Assembly: GCA_963828825.1 (NCBI GenBank) | Contig: CAWHGF010000007.1 | Span: 682,001-746,000, forward strand | DNA from: Bog-473 sp963828825 | Lineage (GTDB): Bacteria > Actinomycetota > Acidimicrobiia > Acidimicrobiales > RAAP-2 | DNA: 64,000 nucleotides | Direction: 5' to 3' | Shown: piece after piece, positions 27,778 to 37,188 of the stretch | Layout of the letters: each line of letters starts with the position of its first letter | How positions within the stretch are numbered: position 1 is the first letter of the stretch | Notes under the pieces: generated by a model | What the model saw: the letters and a program-made list of their open reading frames with translations, nothing else | Database searches by the model: none | Told to the model about the DNA's origin: nothing | Translations under genes and position numbers: made by a program

Positions 27778-28448
27778 AGTGCGACGCTAGGGGAGAATCC
27801 GCAGAACCGGCCACCTGGTGCGGATCGAGATCGTGCAGCCGCAGCCCGCGGTTGTGGTTTCCTCGCTGCCGCGACAATGGCTCGAAAGACCAGGAAACGG
27901 TCGGCGGGATAACCGAGAGCAATCATGCGCACCGCCGATACGTAGGTCGGTCGCGGCGAACATCATCGCCATGGTGGCCGGTCCCAAGTCGTGCCGAGCA
28001 ATCGTCCGATATCGTCCCGACCCGGGCTGGGCAGAACGAGGACAACCGCAGCCTTCGCAGGTGCCAGCTTGCTGGCACCCACCCAGACTGCCGAAAAGGC
28101 ACGTAACTGGACCGTATTGCCACGATGACGAAGTCCTAATTCTGACGATTTGACGCTGCAATCGCCGGCGAGCCTCACGCTTCGATCGAGGTGTTCCGAG
28201 CTCTCGATCGATCGTCGTAGGAACGGACGTGACGGCGAGCTCGGATCGTGTCCCACGTGTCCAGCTATGGAGGCTCCCTCGCTCCGCTCCTGAACCAGTC
28301 ACGAACGTGAAATCAACCACGAGCCGCTGGCGCGGACTGTCCCCCTACTCCGGGGAAGGGGCGCACCTGACCGATCATCATCGGCGGAGGCCGGCACCCC
28401 AGCGGGTTGCATTGTCGACGCAAAATCGACTAAACCGTTTCCCCAATC
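27778..28448. other. Non-coding or unrecognised stretch
   Basis: This 671-bp interval has no reading frame that resembles a known protein. A 177-codon minus-strand frame ending at 27787 is rich in Arg, Ser and Cys without domain features and is probably spurious. The promoter of the downstream secreted protein gene must lie at its right end. Confidence 0.5.
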
Positions 28449-29540
28449 GTGACCGGTGCCGGGAAGTGCCCGACGACGAAGCCAGGTCTCCGATGCCGCG
28501 TGCAAGGGCTCGTCGGTGTTGGGGCGGGGATGGTGGGCCTGTCTCTCGTAACCGCGATCACCGCAACGGTGGTCGTGCCAGCGGGACCCGTCGCGGCCGA
28601 TCAAGTGTCCAATCTCAAAGTGCAGGCGACCCAGATCACTCAGGATCTCGTGCTGGAGCAGCTCCAGATCGGCTCTTACCAACAGCATTACGACGTGGAT
28701 ATCGCCAAGGTCCAACGCGACGAGGCGGAGATCGGATCGAGTGAGGACCAGATCTACGGCGACAGCACTCGGGTGAGGCGCGATCGCACGCGGCTTGAGT
28801 CTGAAGCGGTGTCGGCCTACGTCAACTTGGACCCGGAGGTCAATGGGACCGAGGCCCTGTTCGAGAACCAAAACGAAGCGTTGACGAGAGCGGAGTACGA
28901 AGAAGTGGCAAGTGGTGATATCGCCCTTACCATCGATGCCCTTCACAGCGACGAGAACGGGTTGCGTAGCGAACGTGCCACGCTCGAGCAACAAGAGGCA
29001 CAGGACCAAGCGACCACCAACCAGGAGGCAACGCTGGCCAACGCGGCGCGCCAGACCGAGGTCCAGCTCGCGTCCAAGCAGTCAGAGATCACGGGCGAAC
29101 TCGCCGTGGCGGTGTCCCAGCAGCAGGTGGCACAGGCCGCGGCTGCTGCAGCAGCAGTCCGGGCGGCCCAGGCCACGGCTGTTGCCGCAGTGACCGCTTC
29201 GAGCGCGTCAGCGCCGCCTGCCGCCACCTCCACCACGTCACTCCCGGGAAGTGCCGCCACCACGTCGTCGGGCGACCCGACCCTGCCTCCATTCCTCCAA
29301 TGCGTCCTGCAGGCCGAGTCAGGCGGCAACTACGACGCCGTCTCACCGGGGGGCACGTACATGGGCGGTTTCCAATTCAGCCAGGCGACGTGGAACGAAG
29401 CGGCAGAGCTGGCCGGCATGCCGCAGCTCATCAACATCCCCCCGAACCAGGCGACTCCGGGCGAGCAGGACGACCTCGCGATCGCCCTCTACGAGGCCGA
29501 TGGCCAGCAGCCCTGGAACGATTCCTGCCGGACGAGCTGA
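28449..29540 (+). CDS. Secreted coiled-coil protein with RPF/transglycosylase-like domain
   Basis: The 363-residue protein starts at GTG 28449 (a GTG at 28503 is also possible). A signal-like segment (VGLSLVTAITATVVVPAGPVAA) is followed by a long Gln/Glu-rich coiled coil (residues about 50-235), an Ala-rich and Ser/Thr-rich linker, and a C-terminal domain of about 75 residues: FLQCVLQAESGGNYDAV, GGFQFSQATWNEAA. This is the resuscitation-promoting-factor/lysozyme-like fold, with the Glu in QAESGG as the likely catalytic acid. It probably cleaves peptidoglycan near division sites, by analogy with coiled-coil hydrolases. Confidence 0.82.
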   Translation: MTGAGKCPTTKPGLRCRVQGLVGVGAGMVGLSLVTAITATVVVPAGPVAADQVSNLKVQATQITQDLVLEQLQIGSYQQHYDVDIAKVQRDEAEIGSSEDQIYGDSTRVRRDRTRLESEAVSAYVNLDPEVNGTEALFENQNEALTRAEYEEVASGDIALTIDALHSDENGLRSERATLEQQEAQDQATTNQEATLANAARQTEVQLASKQSEITGELAVAVSQQQVAQAAAAAAAVRAAQATAVAAVTASSASAPPAATSTTSLPGSAATTSSGDPTLPPFLQCVLQAESGGNYDAVSPGGTYMGGFQFSQATWNEAAELAGMPQLINIPPNQATPGEQDDLAIALYEADGQQPWNDSCRTS

Positions 29541-29604
29541 GATAGGCGAGCGCTGTGCGCTCCTGGGCCTCCCCGGCGTTTGAAGAGGGTTGAACGCTCC
29601 TGAC

Positions 29605-30057
29605 TCAGACATCCTCGTCGTCACCGGGCCAGGCCCACCGAGGGACCTCGCGCAATGGATGAAGCTGTTCCTCGCTCTCTGCGTGGGAGTTCTGCATCGC
29701 AACCCTCGACCCGAATTCGACGTGGGACCGGACCGCCCCACGGAACTCCTCGTCATCAGGAAGATCGGACGCGTCCAGCGCTGCCATGTAGAGCTGGACA
29801 AACCTCTGTCGCTGCTCCTCAGAGATCCGAAGGTGCCGGTGGACATCGATCAAATGGTCGAAGCCCAGCTCTCGGGTGAAGCGGTCCGGGCCACCGAAGG
29901 ATTCAGCCGTGAAGGCAGTCAGGTGATCGACGTGCTGAGGCTGGCCGGTTCCGAAGAGTGGCCGGAGCAAGGGATCTTTGAGGACGCTGCTGTAGAACGT
30001 GTCCTCGAGGCGGTGCAGCCCCTGTTCGCCACCTGCGAAGTCGTAGAGCGACGGCAT
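29605..30057 (-). CDS. Group II truncated haemoglobin
   Basis: The 150-residue protein has the short two-over-two globin pattern: LYDFAGGEQGLHRLEDTFY at the N-terminus, DPLLRPLFG, HLTAFTAESFGGPDRFT, a probable proximal His in GFDHLIDVHRHLRI, and FRGAVRSHVEFGSRVAMQNS near the end. Group II members bind oxygen tightly and are linked to NO or peroxide handling. It stands alone between a secreted hydrolase and a quinone oxidoreductase. Confidence 0.9.
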   Translation of the reverse strand: MPSLYDFAGGEQGLHRLEDTFYSSVLKDPLLRPLFGTGQPQHVDHLTAFTAESFGGPDRFTRELGFDHLIDVHRHLRISEEQRQRFVQLYMAALDASDLPDDEEFRGAVRSHVEFGSRVAMQNSHAESEEQLHPLREVPRWAWPGDDEDV

Positions 30058-30326
30058 TCTTCAATCCTATGGACGAGGATGCCATGGCGAGTATCCCGCA
30101 GTGTTCTTCAACACACCGATGACGGAGGGGAGCGGGGAAACCCACGATTGGGACAATTTCGACCACGGCGACTCCGGGCAGGGCTCTTATGATCAAGCAA
30201 TCCGGAATGTGCGATCTCGGCTCAATCTAAAGCGGGGAACCGGTACCGCATTCCGGGTGTGCTGAGTTGTCGCGCCGAGGGGCGGCGACATGCAAACTTG
30301 CGTGGGCATCGAAGGGAGGGCGCGAC

Positions 30327-31358
30327 ATGAGAGCGTGGCTGGTTCACGAGTTCGGTGCACCGACCGACGTGCTCCGGTTCGGGGAGGTCGAGGCACCTGA
30401 GCCGGGGCCGGGCGAGGTCCAGATCGCAGTGGAGGCGATCACAATCAATTTCAACGACATCGACGGAATCCGCGGCCGATACCGAACGGTGCCGGTCGAG
30501 CCGCCGTACATCCCGGGGATGGAGGTACTCGGCCGCGTACGTGCGGCGGGCGATGGGGGTGGGGCGCTGCTCGGAAGGCGAGTCTGCGCGATTCCCGCCG
30601 GTGCCTTCGGCGGGTACGCCGAAGTAGCGGTGGCACCTGTCGCGATGACCTTCGCAATGCCCGAGAACATGGATACCGCAACCGCAGCGTCGGTCTACAT
30701 GCCGTTCCATGTCGCCTCTCTCGCCCTCTACCAACGTGCCCACCTCTCGGCCGACGACACCGTACTGGTGCACGCCGCCGCTGGGGGTGCGGGGTCAGCC
30801 GCCGTACAACTCGCCCGCGCACGCGGCGCCCGGGTGATAGCGACCGCGGGGGGTCCTCACAAACTCAGATTCGCCACCGAGCTCGGCGCCGACGTCGCGG
30901 TCGACTATCGCAGTGATGACTTCGTCGCCCGGGTCCTCGACGCCACTGGTGGGCGGGGCGTCGACGTGGCCTTCGATACCATCGGTGGAGCGACGACCGT
31001 TGAAACGTTTCGGTGCATGGCATTCGGAGGAAGACATCTGCTCATCGGCTTCGCGTCGGGGATCGAGGCCGAAGACGAAGGCATCGTGCCGCGTCCAGTG
31101 TTGTTCGGCAACTTTTCGCTTGTCGGCGTCTGCCACGCGTACACGGAGGATGCGCTCGAATTCAAACGCGCAACCGGATTGAACTTCCCCTCGCACGCTG
31201 ACGGCATGCGGCTCCACGAGGACGTCCTAAGAATGATCGCGGCCGGGACGGTTCGTCCTATTGCTGGTTCGACTTCGTCATTTTCGGCGCTACCCGAGAT
31301 CGTCGGCGCGATGGAGTCCCGTGCGACGATGGGTCGCAACGTTGTGATCGTAGATTGA
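30327..31358 (+). CDS. NADPH:quinone oxidoreductase-like zinc-independent MDR protein
   Basis: From ATG 30327 (GAAGGGAGG seven bases upstream) the protein has 343 residues. It shows the QOR pattern: INFNDIDGIRGRY near residue 45, then VLVHAAAGGAGSAAVQLARARGA as the NADPH Rossmann motif, and GGRGVDVAFDTIGG. The zinc ligands of alcohol dehydrogenases are absent. Members reduce quinones or enoyl groups. The frame is open to 30267, but no ribosome site is there. Confidence 0.88.
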   Translation: MRAWLVHEFGAPTDVLRFGEVEAPEPGPGEVQIAVEAITINFNDIDGIRGRYRTVPVEPPYIPGMEVLGRVRAAGDGGGALLGRRVCAIPAGAFGGYAEVAVAPVAMTFAMPENMDTATAASVYMPFHVASLALYQRAHLSADDTVLVHAAAGGAGSAAVQLARARGARVIATAGGPHKLRFATELGADVAVDYRSDDFVARVLDATGGRGVDVAFDTIGGATTVETFRCMAFGGRHLLIGFASGIEAEDEGIVPRPVLFGNFSLVGVCHAYTEDALEFKRATGLNFPSHADGMRLHEDVLRMIAAGTVRPIAGSTSSFSALPEIVGAMESRATMGRNVVIVD

Positions 31359-31689
31359 CGATACCCGAGGCAGACAGGCGCTCGATCTCCCTTCTCACGC
31401 GATTTAGGAATCCGTTGGAGTCAGTCCACCGAGATCGCAGGAATTCTGGCTGGTCTGGGCCATCCGGCAATCCAGACCGTGACGTCCGATCCCATGAGTA
31501 GTGGGCGTCTGATTCCCACGGGTCCCTGCCGGTCGCCGGCAGGGAGCGCCACGGAAAGAGGCGCTCTTCCTCGCGAAGCGTCTCCACATCTGCACACCTC
31601 CCGATGGGCGACATCACTGTTCGCCAATCAGACTGGTGTTGCAATGACCGCGTGCAGGCGACAGGCAATGGACGGGGCAGTCCGGATTC
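31359..31689. other. Convergent intergenic region
   Basis: 331 bp between the ends of two convergent genes. A minus-strand frame (about 31258-31614) overlaps the oxidoreductase end and has no recognised homology. The clearest feature is a strong stem-loop, listed separately. Confidence 0.5.
31524..31544. terminator. Candidate bidirectional hairpin terminator
   Basis: CCCTGCCGG and CCGGCAGGG form a perfect 9-bp stem with a 3-base loop, midway between two convergent genes. There is no T-run on either side, so it may slow or end transcription without being a classic intrinsic terminator. Confidence 0.45.
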
Positions 31690-33252
31690 CTATGGAGCGG
31701 ATGGGAGCCTCAGAGCGAGGAGCTGCGCCGGCGAGCCGACCGGCAGGTAGATCTGGCCACCGGCGACGGACATCCATCCGTTGACCACGCCCGGACCGTG
31801 GTAGGTCCACACCACTGCGCCGGTCGCTCGGTTGAGGGCGAGCACTTCTCCTTGATAGGTCGCCGTGAGGACGAGGTTGTTGACGATCGTCACCCCACCG
31901 GTGGGATCACCAGGGACCTTGGTATCCCATGCAATCTTGCCGGTGCGAGCGGACATGGCGACGATGTCGCCATCCATCGTGCCGATCTTGCCGCCGAAGT
32001 AGGCAGTCTGATCAGGCTCCAGAATGTCGGGGGCATTCAACGCCGCTGCATAGACGACACCGCCGGCCGAGGCGGGCGGTGTGAGCACACCGCCATACGT
32101 TCCCGGCAGGACCGTGGTCGGTCCGCTGAGCTTGGGCAAGTCCCCGTTTCGGTGGATCCCCACCGCCGTCTTCCACAGGAGGCGACCAGTCACGGGGTTG
32201 AGCCCGAGCACGAAGCCTCCTTTTCCCGTGCTGACCGCCACGACACGGGACCCGTCCACCGAACGCCCCACCGGCACGAGCATGGCCTGTACTTGATCAC
32301 GATCGTAGAGGTCATGGGGGAAAGCTTGGTGGTACCACAGAAGCTTTCCGGTCTTCGCAGACAGCGCCACCATGGAGTCCGTGTAGAGATTGGCGCCGGG
32401 CCGGCTGGTGCCGTTCGGGTATTGGGTGGTGCCGACAAAAGGAGCGGGATTGGCCACCCCCCAGTACAAAATTCCTGTGCGCACATCAATGGCCGGCGGG
32501 TACCACGCGCCTCCGCCCGAGTTCACCGCCGGGTTGCCCCAAAGATCCTTCGAGTCCACGGTGTCGAAGCGCCAGTCGATCCTTCCCGTGTTCGCATCCA
32601 ACGCTTCGAGGTATCCGATGGATCCTCCGGTGTATATTCCCCCGGCTAGGGACACCGGCACGGTGGCCACATAGACCATCCCCCCGTAGGGTTCCGTTTG
32701 GATGTCGACACCCTGGCCGGGCGTCGTCGTGATCTGACGACTCCACAACGGGGCACCGTTCGACAGTGAGAAGGCGACCACGCCGCTGGGTGTGGACGCG
32801 AACAGCTTTCCCCACCCGACTGAGACACCATAGGGGCCGACGCTGAAGCCGAGCGCTTTCGTCTTCCACTTCACTTGGCCTGACGACACGTCGATCGCGT
32901 ACACGGTCCCAGCCTGGTCCTGCACGTAGGCAGTTCCAGCGACGACGATCGGCGACGTCGATGCGCCGGCCGCCATGGGCACGCTCCACGCCGGCACCAA
33001 GCTGGACACCGTCGAACCGCGGATCGGCGACACACCGGCATTCCTCGAGTTCAAATAGTCGTGATCGGGAAGGGTCCATGCGCTGGCTGCCGCCTTACCG
33101 CGAACCTCTGGGGGAGCGCCATGTGAGGCTGAGCGGAGCGGCCGACCGGCCGCAACGGCGCCGCTGTCGAAACCCAGAACGGCAGTCAGCAGTACGGTGA
33201 AAGCAACGACGCCGCTCCCGAACATGAGCGTCTGTCGGCCGGAAGTTCGCAT
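31690..33252 (-). CDS. Secreted PQQ-type beta-propeller protein (quinoprotein dehydrogenase-like)
   Basis: The 520-residue protein has a signal peptide (MFGSGVVAFTVLLTAVLGF, then AVAAG) and repeated propeller blades ending in tryptophan-docking motifs (GTVYAIDVSSGQVKWKT, GYLEALDANTGRIDWRF, GEVLALNRATGAVVWTY). The central part GVANPAPF, RPGANLYTDSMVALSAKTGK and HQAFPHDLYDRDQV closely follows PQQ-dependent alcohol dehydrogenases. The family's adjacent disulfide Cys pair was not seen, so activity is uncertain. AGAAGGGG precedes the ATG. No PQQ synthesis gene is nearby. Confidence 0.85.
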   Translation of the reverse strand: MRTSGRQTLMFGSGVVAFTVLLTAVLGFDSGAVAAGRPLRSASHGAPPEVRGKAAASAWTLPDHDYLNSRNAGVSPIRGSTVSSLVPAWSVPMAAGASTSPIVVAGTAYVQDQAGTVYAIDVSSGQVKWKTKALGFSVGPYGVSVGWGKLFASTPSGVVAFSLSNGAPLWSRQITTTPGQGVDIQTEPYGGMVYVATVPVSLAGGIYTGGSIGYLEALDANTGRIDWRFDTVDSKDLWGNPAVNSGGGAWYPPAIDVRTGILYWGVANPAPFVGTTQYPNGTSRPGANLYTDSMVALSAKTGKLLWYHQAFPHDLYDRDQVQAMLVPVGRSVDGSRVVAVSTGKGGFVLGLNPVTGRLLWKTAVGIHRNGDLPKLSGPTTVLPGTYGGVLTPPASAGGVVYAAALNAPDILEPDQTAYFGGKIGTMDGDIVAMSARTGKIAWDTKVPGDPTGGVTIVNNLVLTATYQGEVLALNRATGAVVWTYHGPGVVNGWMSVAGGQIYLPVGSPAQLLALRLPSAP

Positions 33253-33413
33253 GGGGCCCCTTCTGTTGTGCGAAAAGATAGCGACTGCCTGTCGCTCGCC
33301 GAAGATACTGGCGTACGCGTCCTTCCCACCGGAACAGGAGTGGGAGTTACGGAGACCTTGCCATGCTCACTCCCGGCAGCGAGCTGACACCCTCCGATCA
33401 GCTCTGAAATGAT

Positions 33414-33433
33414 CCTCCCCAGCTGAGGGGAGG
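33414..33433 (+). promoter_or_regulatory. Inverted repeat covering the ribosome site of the ABC ATPase gene
   Basis: CCTCCCC and GGGGAGG flank a 6-base loop, 15-34 bases before ATG 33448. The right arm GGGGAGG is itself the best Shine-Dalgarno match, so a folded leader would hide it. It could equally be a protein operator. Confidence 0.4.
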
Positions 33434-33447
33434 CAGACTAGTGAGCA

Positions 33448-34320
33448 ATGGTTGAAGCAGGTGGCTCCTTCTCGGGGATAACGAAGCGATACTCAAGGAG
33501 GGGCTCCTGGGTGCTCAAAGGGATCGATCTGGAACTTCAGCCTGGGTCGAGGACGGTGATCGTTGGCGGAAACGGTTCTGGAAAATCAACGCTTCTTCGA
33601 ATCGGAGCTGGAGTGAGCTGGCCGAACGACGGCGCTGTCACGTTGCCAGATCGCATCGGGTACGTACCCGAGAGGCTGGCCGCCCGGACAAGGTTCGCCG
33701 GAGCGGAGTACCTGGCCCACATGGGCCGGATCAAGGGGCTCGATGCAGGGGTGGTTCGCGCCCGAAGTCGGGAGCTCCTCCAACGTCTCGATCTCCAACA
33801 CAGCCCCAACGAGCCCATCGAAACCCTGTCCAAAGGAAATCGTCAGAAGCTTGTCCTCGCCCAGGCGTTTTTAGGTCCTGTCGGACTCTTGGTGCTCGAT
33901 GAACCCTTCAGCGGTCTTGATCCTGTCGCCCAGGCGGCCTTGGGTGAACTGACGGACGAGGCACAGTCGGGTGGCACTGCTGTACTTGTGAGTTCCCATC
34001 GCTCCTTCCCCGAGCAGATCGGACTCCGCCAACTTAGAATTCAAGACGGTCAGTTTGCCGAGATACATCACGATGATGCCCCGGTATCGGGAAACCCACG
34101 CGTTATGGAAGTTCAACTCTTTGCGACGGACAGAGCGTCAGATCGACAACGGGTTGCGGGCATCCCCGGGGTCTCGCACGCTCGATTCGAGGAATCACGA
34201 GGCCTTCTGGTGCTCCTCGCCGATCACCTGCAGATCGATGGCGTATTGATCGAAGCCATCGCACAGGGCTGGTCGGTCCGATCGGTGCGCGACGTGTCCC
34301 GTGAGGGCAGCTTCGAATGA
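33448..34320 (+). CDS. ABC transporter ATP-binding protein
   Basis: The 290-residue ATPase has Walker A GGNGSGKST (about residue 39), the signature LSKGNRQKL, Walker B VGLLVLDEP and the H-loop SSHRSF. It resembles the exporter ATPases of the DrrA/CcmA type. The gene's ATGA stop overlaps the start of the next, permease gene, so they form a two-gene transporter. The substrate is unknown. The C-terminal 80 residues resemble the regulatory tail of DrrA-like ATPases. Confidence 0.9.
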   Translation: MVEAGGSFSGITKRYSRRGSWVLKGIDLELQPGSRTVIVGGNGSGKSTLLRIGAGVSWPNDGAVTLPDRIGYVPERLAARTRFAGAEYLAHMGRIKGLDAGVVRARSRELLQRLDLQHSPNEPIETLSKGNRQKLVLAQAFLGPVGLLVLDEPFSGLDPVAQAALGELTDEAQSGGTAVLVSSHRSFPEQIGLRQLRIQDGQFAEIHHDDAPVSGNPRVMEVQLFATDRASDRQRVAGIPGVSHARFEESRGLLVLLADHLQIDGVLIEAIAQGWSVRSVRDVSREGSFE

Positions 34321-34968
34321 TCGCACTCGTCAGGTATGTCAGCAGGGAGACTCTTCGATCACAGCGCTGGGTGGCCCCCATACTCTGCTTCGCGGCGATC
34401 GACGCCATCATCGGCACGCAGACTGGGTCTGTGCTGCCCTCGTACGCCATATGCGCAGCTGTGCTGCTCTTCATCACCACCTGGTTGACAGTGGTCGTCA
34501 TCAACAGTGAGGACCCGATCCAGCAGAGCATCACAGAGGTCTGTGCCGGTAGTCAGACCAAGGTTCGCGTCTCCAAACTCGCGGTGAGCCTTCTGATCGC
34601 AGTCATACTCGGAGTCCTCGGAATGGTCGCTCCCACGATCATCTCCAACTCGCCGACCAGCGGCGAAGAGGTCATCGCCGGGATCTGCGCTCAGATCATC
34701 ACGGCTCTGATGGGTGTCACATTCGGCGCAATCTGCAGTCGGCCGATTATCCGCCGCAGATCCTGGTCAGTACTGCTAGGCGTCCTACTCGGCATAGCGA
34801 CGGTATTGATCCCCCATGGCCCACCTACTCGTCAACTCCTCGTTCTGTTCAACGAGACAGGGTCATTTCGCTCTCGGCCCGCCAGTCCTCCTCATCGGAA
34901 TGGAGACACTCCTACTCGCAGGGATCGTGACCGCATGCTCGCTTCGTCTCGCACGGCGAAGGGTCTGA
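34317..34968 (+). CDS. ABC transporter permease, disrupted by a +1 frameshift
   Basis: The start ATG 34317 overlaps the ATPase stop. The first frame has about 180 residues with five hydrophobic segments (APILCFAAIDAIIG, AAVLLFITTWLTVVVI, KLAVSLLIAVILGVLGMVAP). At 34860-34862 (GGG) the frame changes; with GG the chain continues as HFALGPPVLLIGMETLLLAG, a sixth helix and an Arg-rich end, stopping at 34968. The corrected length is 216 residues. It is the membrane partner of the ATPase just upstream. Confidence 0.78.
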
Positions 34969-35114
34969 GCGGAGAAGGCACCAGAGCCGTGAGCAAGCAT
35001 CAACAGGTCCGACGCGGTCGGTGTCTCACCTGCCGGCGATGTACGGGGATCCACCCCGCGGGATCATGACAATGCGCATGTGACTGTCAGGCCGAGGCAA
35101 CCTAATCTCCGGAC

Positions 35115-36101
35115 ATGGCAGAGGGAAAGGTCCTCGTCACCGGCAGTTCAGGACATCTGGGCGAGGCCCTCGTTCGAACTTTTCGCGCCCAAGGCAGAGA
35201 GGTACTCGGCCTTGATGTTGTCGAGTCGCCCTTCACATCCCGTGTGGGGTCAATCGCCGATCGCGCCGTGGTGAAGGACTGCGTCCATGGTGCGGAATCA
35301 GTCCTGCATACAGCGACTCTTCACAAGCCCCACGTCGGCTCTCACGACCGTCAGGCGTTTCTCGAAACGAACGTGATCGGGACCACCATCCTGTTGGAAG
35401 AGGCGGTGGCGGCGGGCGTCACCCGCTTCGTCTTTACGAGTACAACGAGTGCGTTTGGGAAGGCACTCGTCCCTTCCTCCGGATCACCCGCCGTGTGGAT
35501 CACCGAGGACGTTGCTCCCGTTCCGAGGAACATCTATGGCGTGACAAAGGCAGCGGCCGAGGACTTGTGTGAGTTGGTTGCGCGGGACCAGAGCTTGCCC
35601 GTAGTGGTCCTGCGTACATCTCGATTTTTCCCCGAAATGGATGACAACACCGAGATCACATCCACGTTCGCCAATGAAAACATCAAAGCCAACGAGTACC
35701 TCTACCGGCGCGTCGATGTCGAAGACGTCGTCAGTGCTCATCTGCTCGCCGAAGACCGCGCCCCCGCTCTGGGGTTTGCCAAGTACATCATCAGCGCAAC
35801 TTCCCCGTTCGCCCGTGAGGATGCTGCCGAGCTGGTCCGCGATGCCCCAGCCGTAGTTCGCCGCCTCTTTCACGACCAGGCTGCTGAGTACGCCAGACGG
35901 GGATGGGAGATGTTTCCCCGCATCGACCGTGTCTATGACAACACCCGGGCTCGCTCCGAGCTGGGTTGGGTCCCCCACTACGACTTTCGTTGCGTCCTCG
36001 ACCACCTCAGGTCAGACCAAGACCCGAGGAGTTCACTCGCGAGGACAATCGGTGCGAAGGGGTACCACGAGGTCACGACGGGTTTGTATACCGTGCGGTG
36101 A
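35115..36101 (+). CDS. NAD-dependent epimerase/dehydratase (extended SDR)
   Basis: The 328-residue protein has the nucleotide motif VLVTGSSGHLGEAL at the N-terminus and the catalytic YGVTKAAAEDL (Tyr and Lys) near residue 145, preceded by the serine-rich FVFTSTTSAFG. The extended SDR family acts on nucleotide sugars or steroid-like ketones. The substrate is not predictable. The 146 bp before it hold no other gene. Confidence 0.88.
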   Translation: MAEGKVLVTGSSGHLGEALVRTFRAQGREVLGLDVVESPFTSRVGSIADRAVVKDCVHGAESVLHTATLHKPHVGSHDRQAFLETNVIGTTILLEEAVAAGVTRFVFTSTTSAFGKALVPSSGSPAVWITEDVAPVPRNIYGVTKAAAEDLCELVARDQSLPVVVLRTSRFFPEMDDNTEITSTFANENIKANEYLYRRVDVEDVVSAHLLAEDRAPALGFAKYIISATSPFAREDAAELVRDAPAVVRRLFHDQAAEYARRGWEMFPRIDRVYDNTRARSELGWVPHYDFRCVLDHLRSDQDPRSSLARTIGAKGYHEVTTGLYTVR

Positions 36102-36171
36102 GCGACTGAGCTCAGGAGCGTGCAGACTCCGACCCCCAGCAACGTACGGGCAGCGAGATACCGGCCAATCG

Positions 36172-36495
36172 TTACGGAGGCGACATCCCGATGTTGTATC
36201 GGACCTCGGCCGAAGTTGCCCACGAATCCTCAAGACTCCGACCCAAGGCTTGCCTGTCTGCCGCTTTCGATTCGTCAACCCGAGAGGCCGCACGATGCCA
36301 TATCGCCTGGCGCGATCTTCCCAGGGCGGCACCGATCTCATGCCACGTGCGGTCCTGCGATCTCGCAACCTTCACCGCTTCCTTCTCGATGGCGGCAAAG
36401 TACTTCTGGAATGCCGAAATGGTTCTCAACACCTCAATGGGGTCGGCCCCGGGGTCCTGGCGGAGACGCTCCCAGTTGTCCCATGCTTGACTCAT
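36172..36495 (-). CDS. Small helix-turn-helix protein
   Basis: ATG 36495 gives 107 residues. The core AVKVARSQDRTWHEIGAALGRSRQAIWHRA is a compact HTH like sigma-70 region 4 or resolvase-type domains, seen in many short actinobacterial proteins of unknown role. A GAGG lies about 20 bp upstream with no better site. DNA binding is inferred from the fold only. Confidence 0.65.
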   Translation of the reverse strand: MSQAWDNWERLRQDPGADPIEVLRTISAFQKYFAAIEKEAVKVARSQDRTWHEIGAALGRSRQAIWHRAASRVDESKAADRQALGRSLEDSWATSAEVRYNIGMSPP

Positions 36496-36705
36496 GGATT
36501 CGATCCTCAAACCTCACCACACACTTGTCAATGAACCTTGGCAGGGTGGTGGCACCCGGGAAGGGATCGGTCGTCCGAATGGCGTCTCGTCCGGGCATTT
36601 CAGTCGCAAGCGGGACGAGCAAGGCCCCCACGAAAGGCCGCGCCGACTCCGCCACGTAGTCGACCGGCGGGAACGACCCCATTCGTGGATCCACGGCGAG
36701 CGAGT

Positions 36706-37188
36706 TCAAAATCGAGACCCTTCGAGTTGTGGGTCAGAGTGCCATGCTCTCCGTATCCGAGTGAGGCAGATCACCGCCAGGACGATGAAGCTTCCTTCGA
36801 CGATGAGGCTCACGGTGCCGAGCAGGTAGCCCCAATTCCCAACGTCTCCCGGGTCACCCGGAACTCCCACGGTTCGCGACATGATGTATCCGGCCATGGG
36901 CCCGATGCTCGACGCCAGTCCGAGCAGCCAGCCAATGGTCTTCCCGCGAATGATGAGCGCGGCGCTGATCGTGCTACTGATCTCGACCATGTAGTAGCCG
37001 TACTTCAACCACACGGGTGATTGGTCTCCCAGAAGACCGCCTTGGTCCTGTAGGTGGATTATGGCGATAGCCAGAGCAAGGCCCGCACCGAGGACGAGAA
37101 ACGGAACAGCGGTCTGGGTGTCATCGCTAAGGATGAATCTGGTAACGCGTTGCCCGGACGACGTCTGGGTCACCGTTGCCACTTGCAT
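36706..37188 (-). CDS. Four-helix membrane protein, unknown
   Basis: The 160-residue protein has four hydrophobic segments: AVPFLVLGAGLALAIAIIHL, YYMVEISSTISAALIIRG, GWLLGLASSIGPMAGYIMSR and GYLLGTVSLIVEGSFIVLAV. The segment SRTVGVPGDPGDVGNW recurs in actinobacterial membrane proteins of unknown function. AAAGGAG stands before the ATG. No enzymatic motif is visible. Confidence 0.7.
   Translation of the reverse strand: MQVATVTQTSSGQRVTRFILSDDTQTAVPFLVLGAGLALAIAIIHLQDQGGLLGDQSPVWLKYGYYMVEISSTISAALIIRGKTIGWLLGLASSIGPMAGYIMSRTVGVPGDPGDVGNWGYLLGTVSLIVEGSFIVLAVICLTRIRRAWHSDPQLEGSRF

Noticed and set aside
27787..28320. 177-codon minus-strand frame
   Set aside because: No domain, no ribosome site and biased Arg/Ser/Cys content; probably chance.
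31258..31614. Minus-strand frame between the two convergent genes
   Set aside because: It overlaps the oxidoreductase by 100 bp and resembles nothing I know; evidence is too weak for a gene call.
31690..33252. Fully active PQQ alcohol dehydrogenase
   Set aside because: The blade motifs fit, but the vicinal Cys pair and PQQ synthesis genes were not seen, so only a PQQ-type propeller is claimed.
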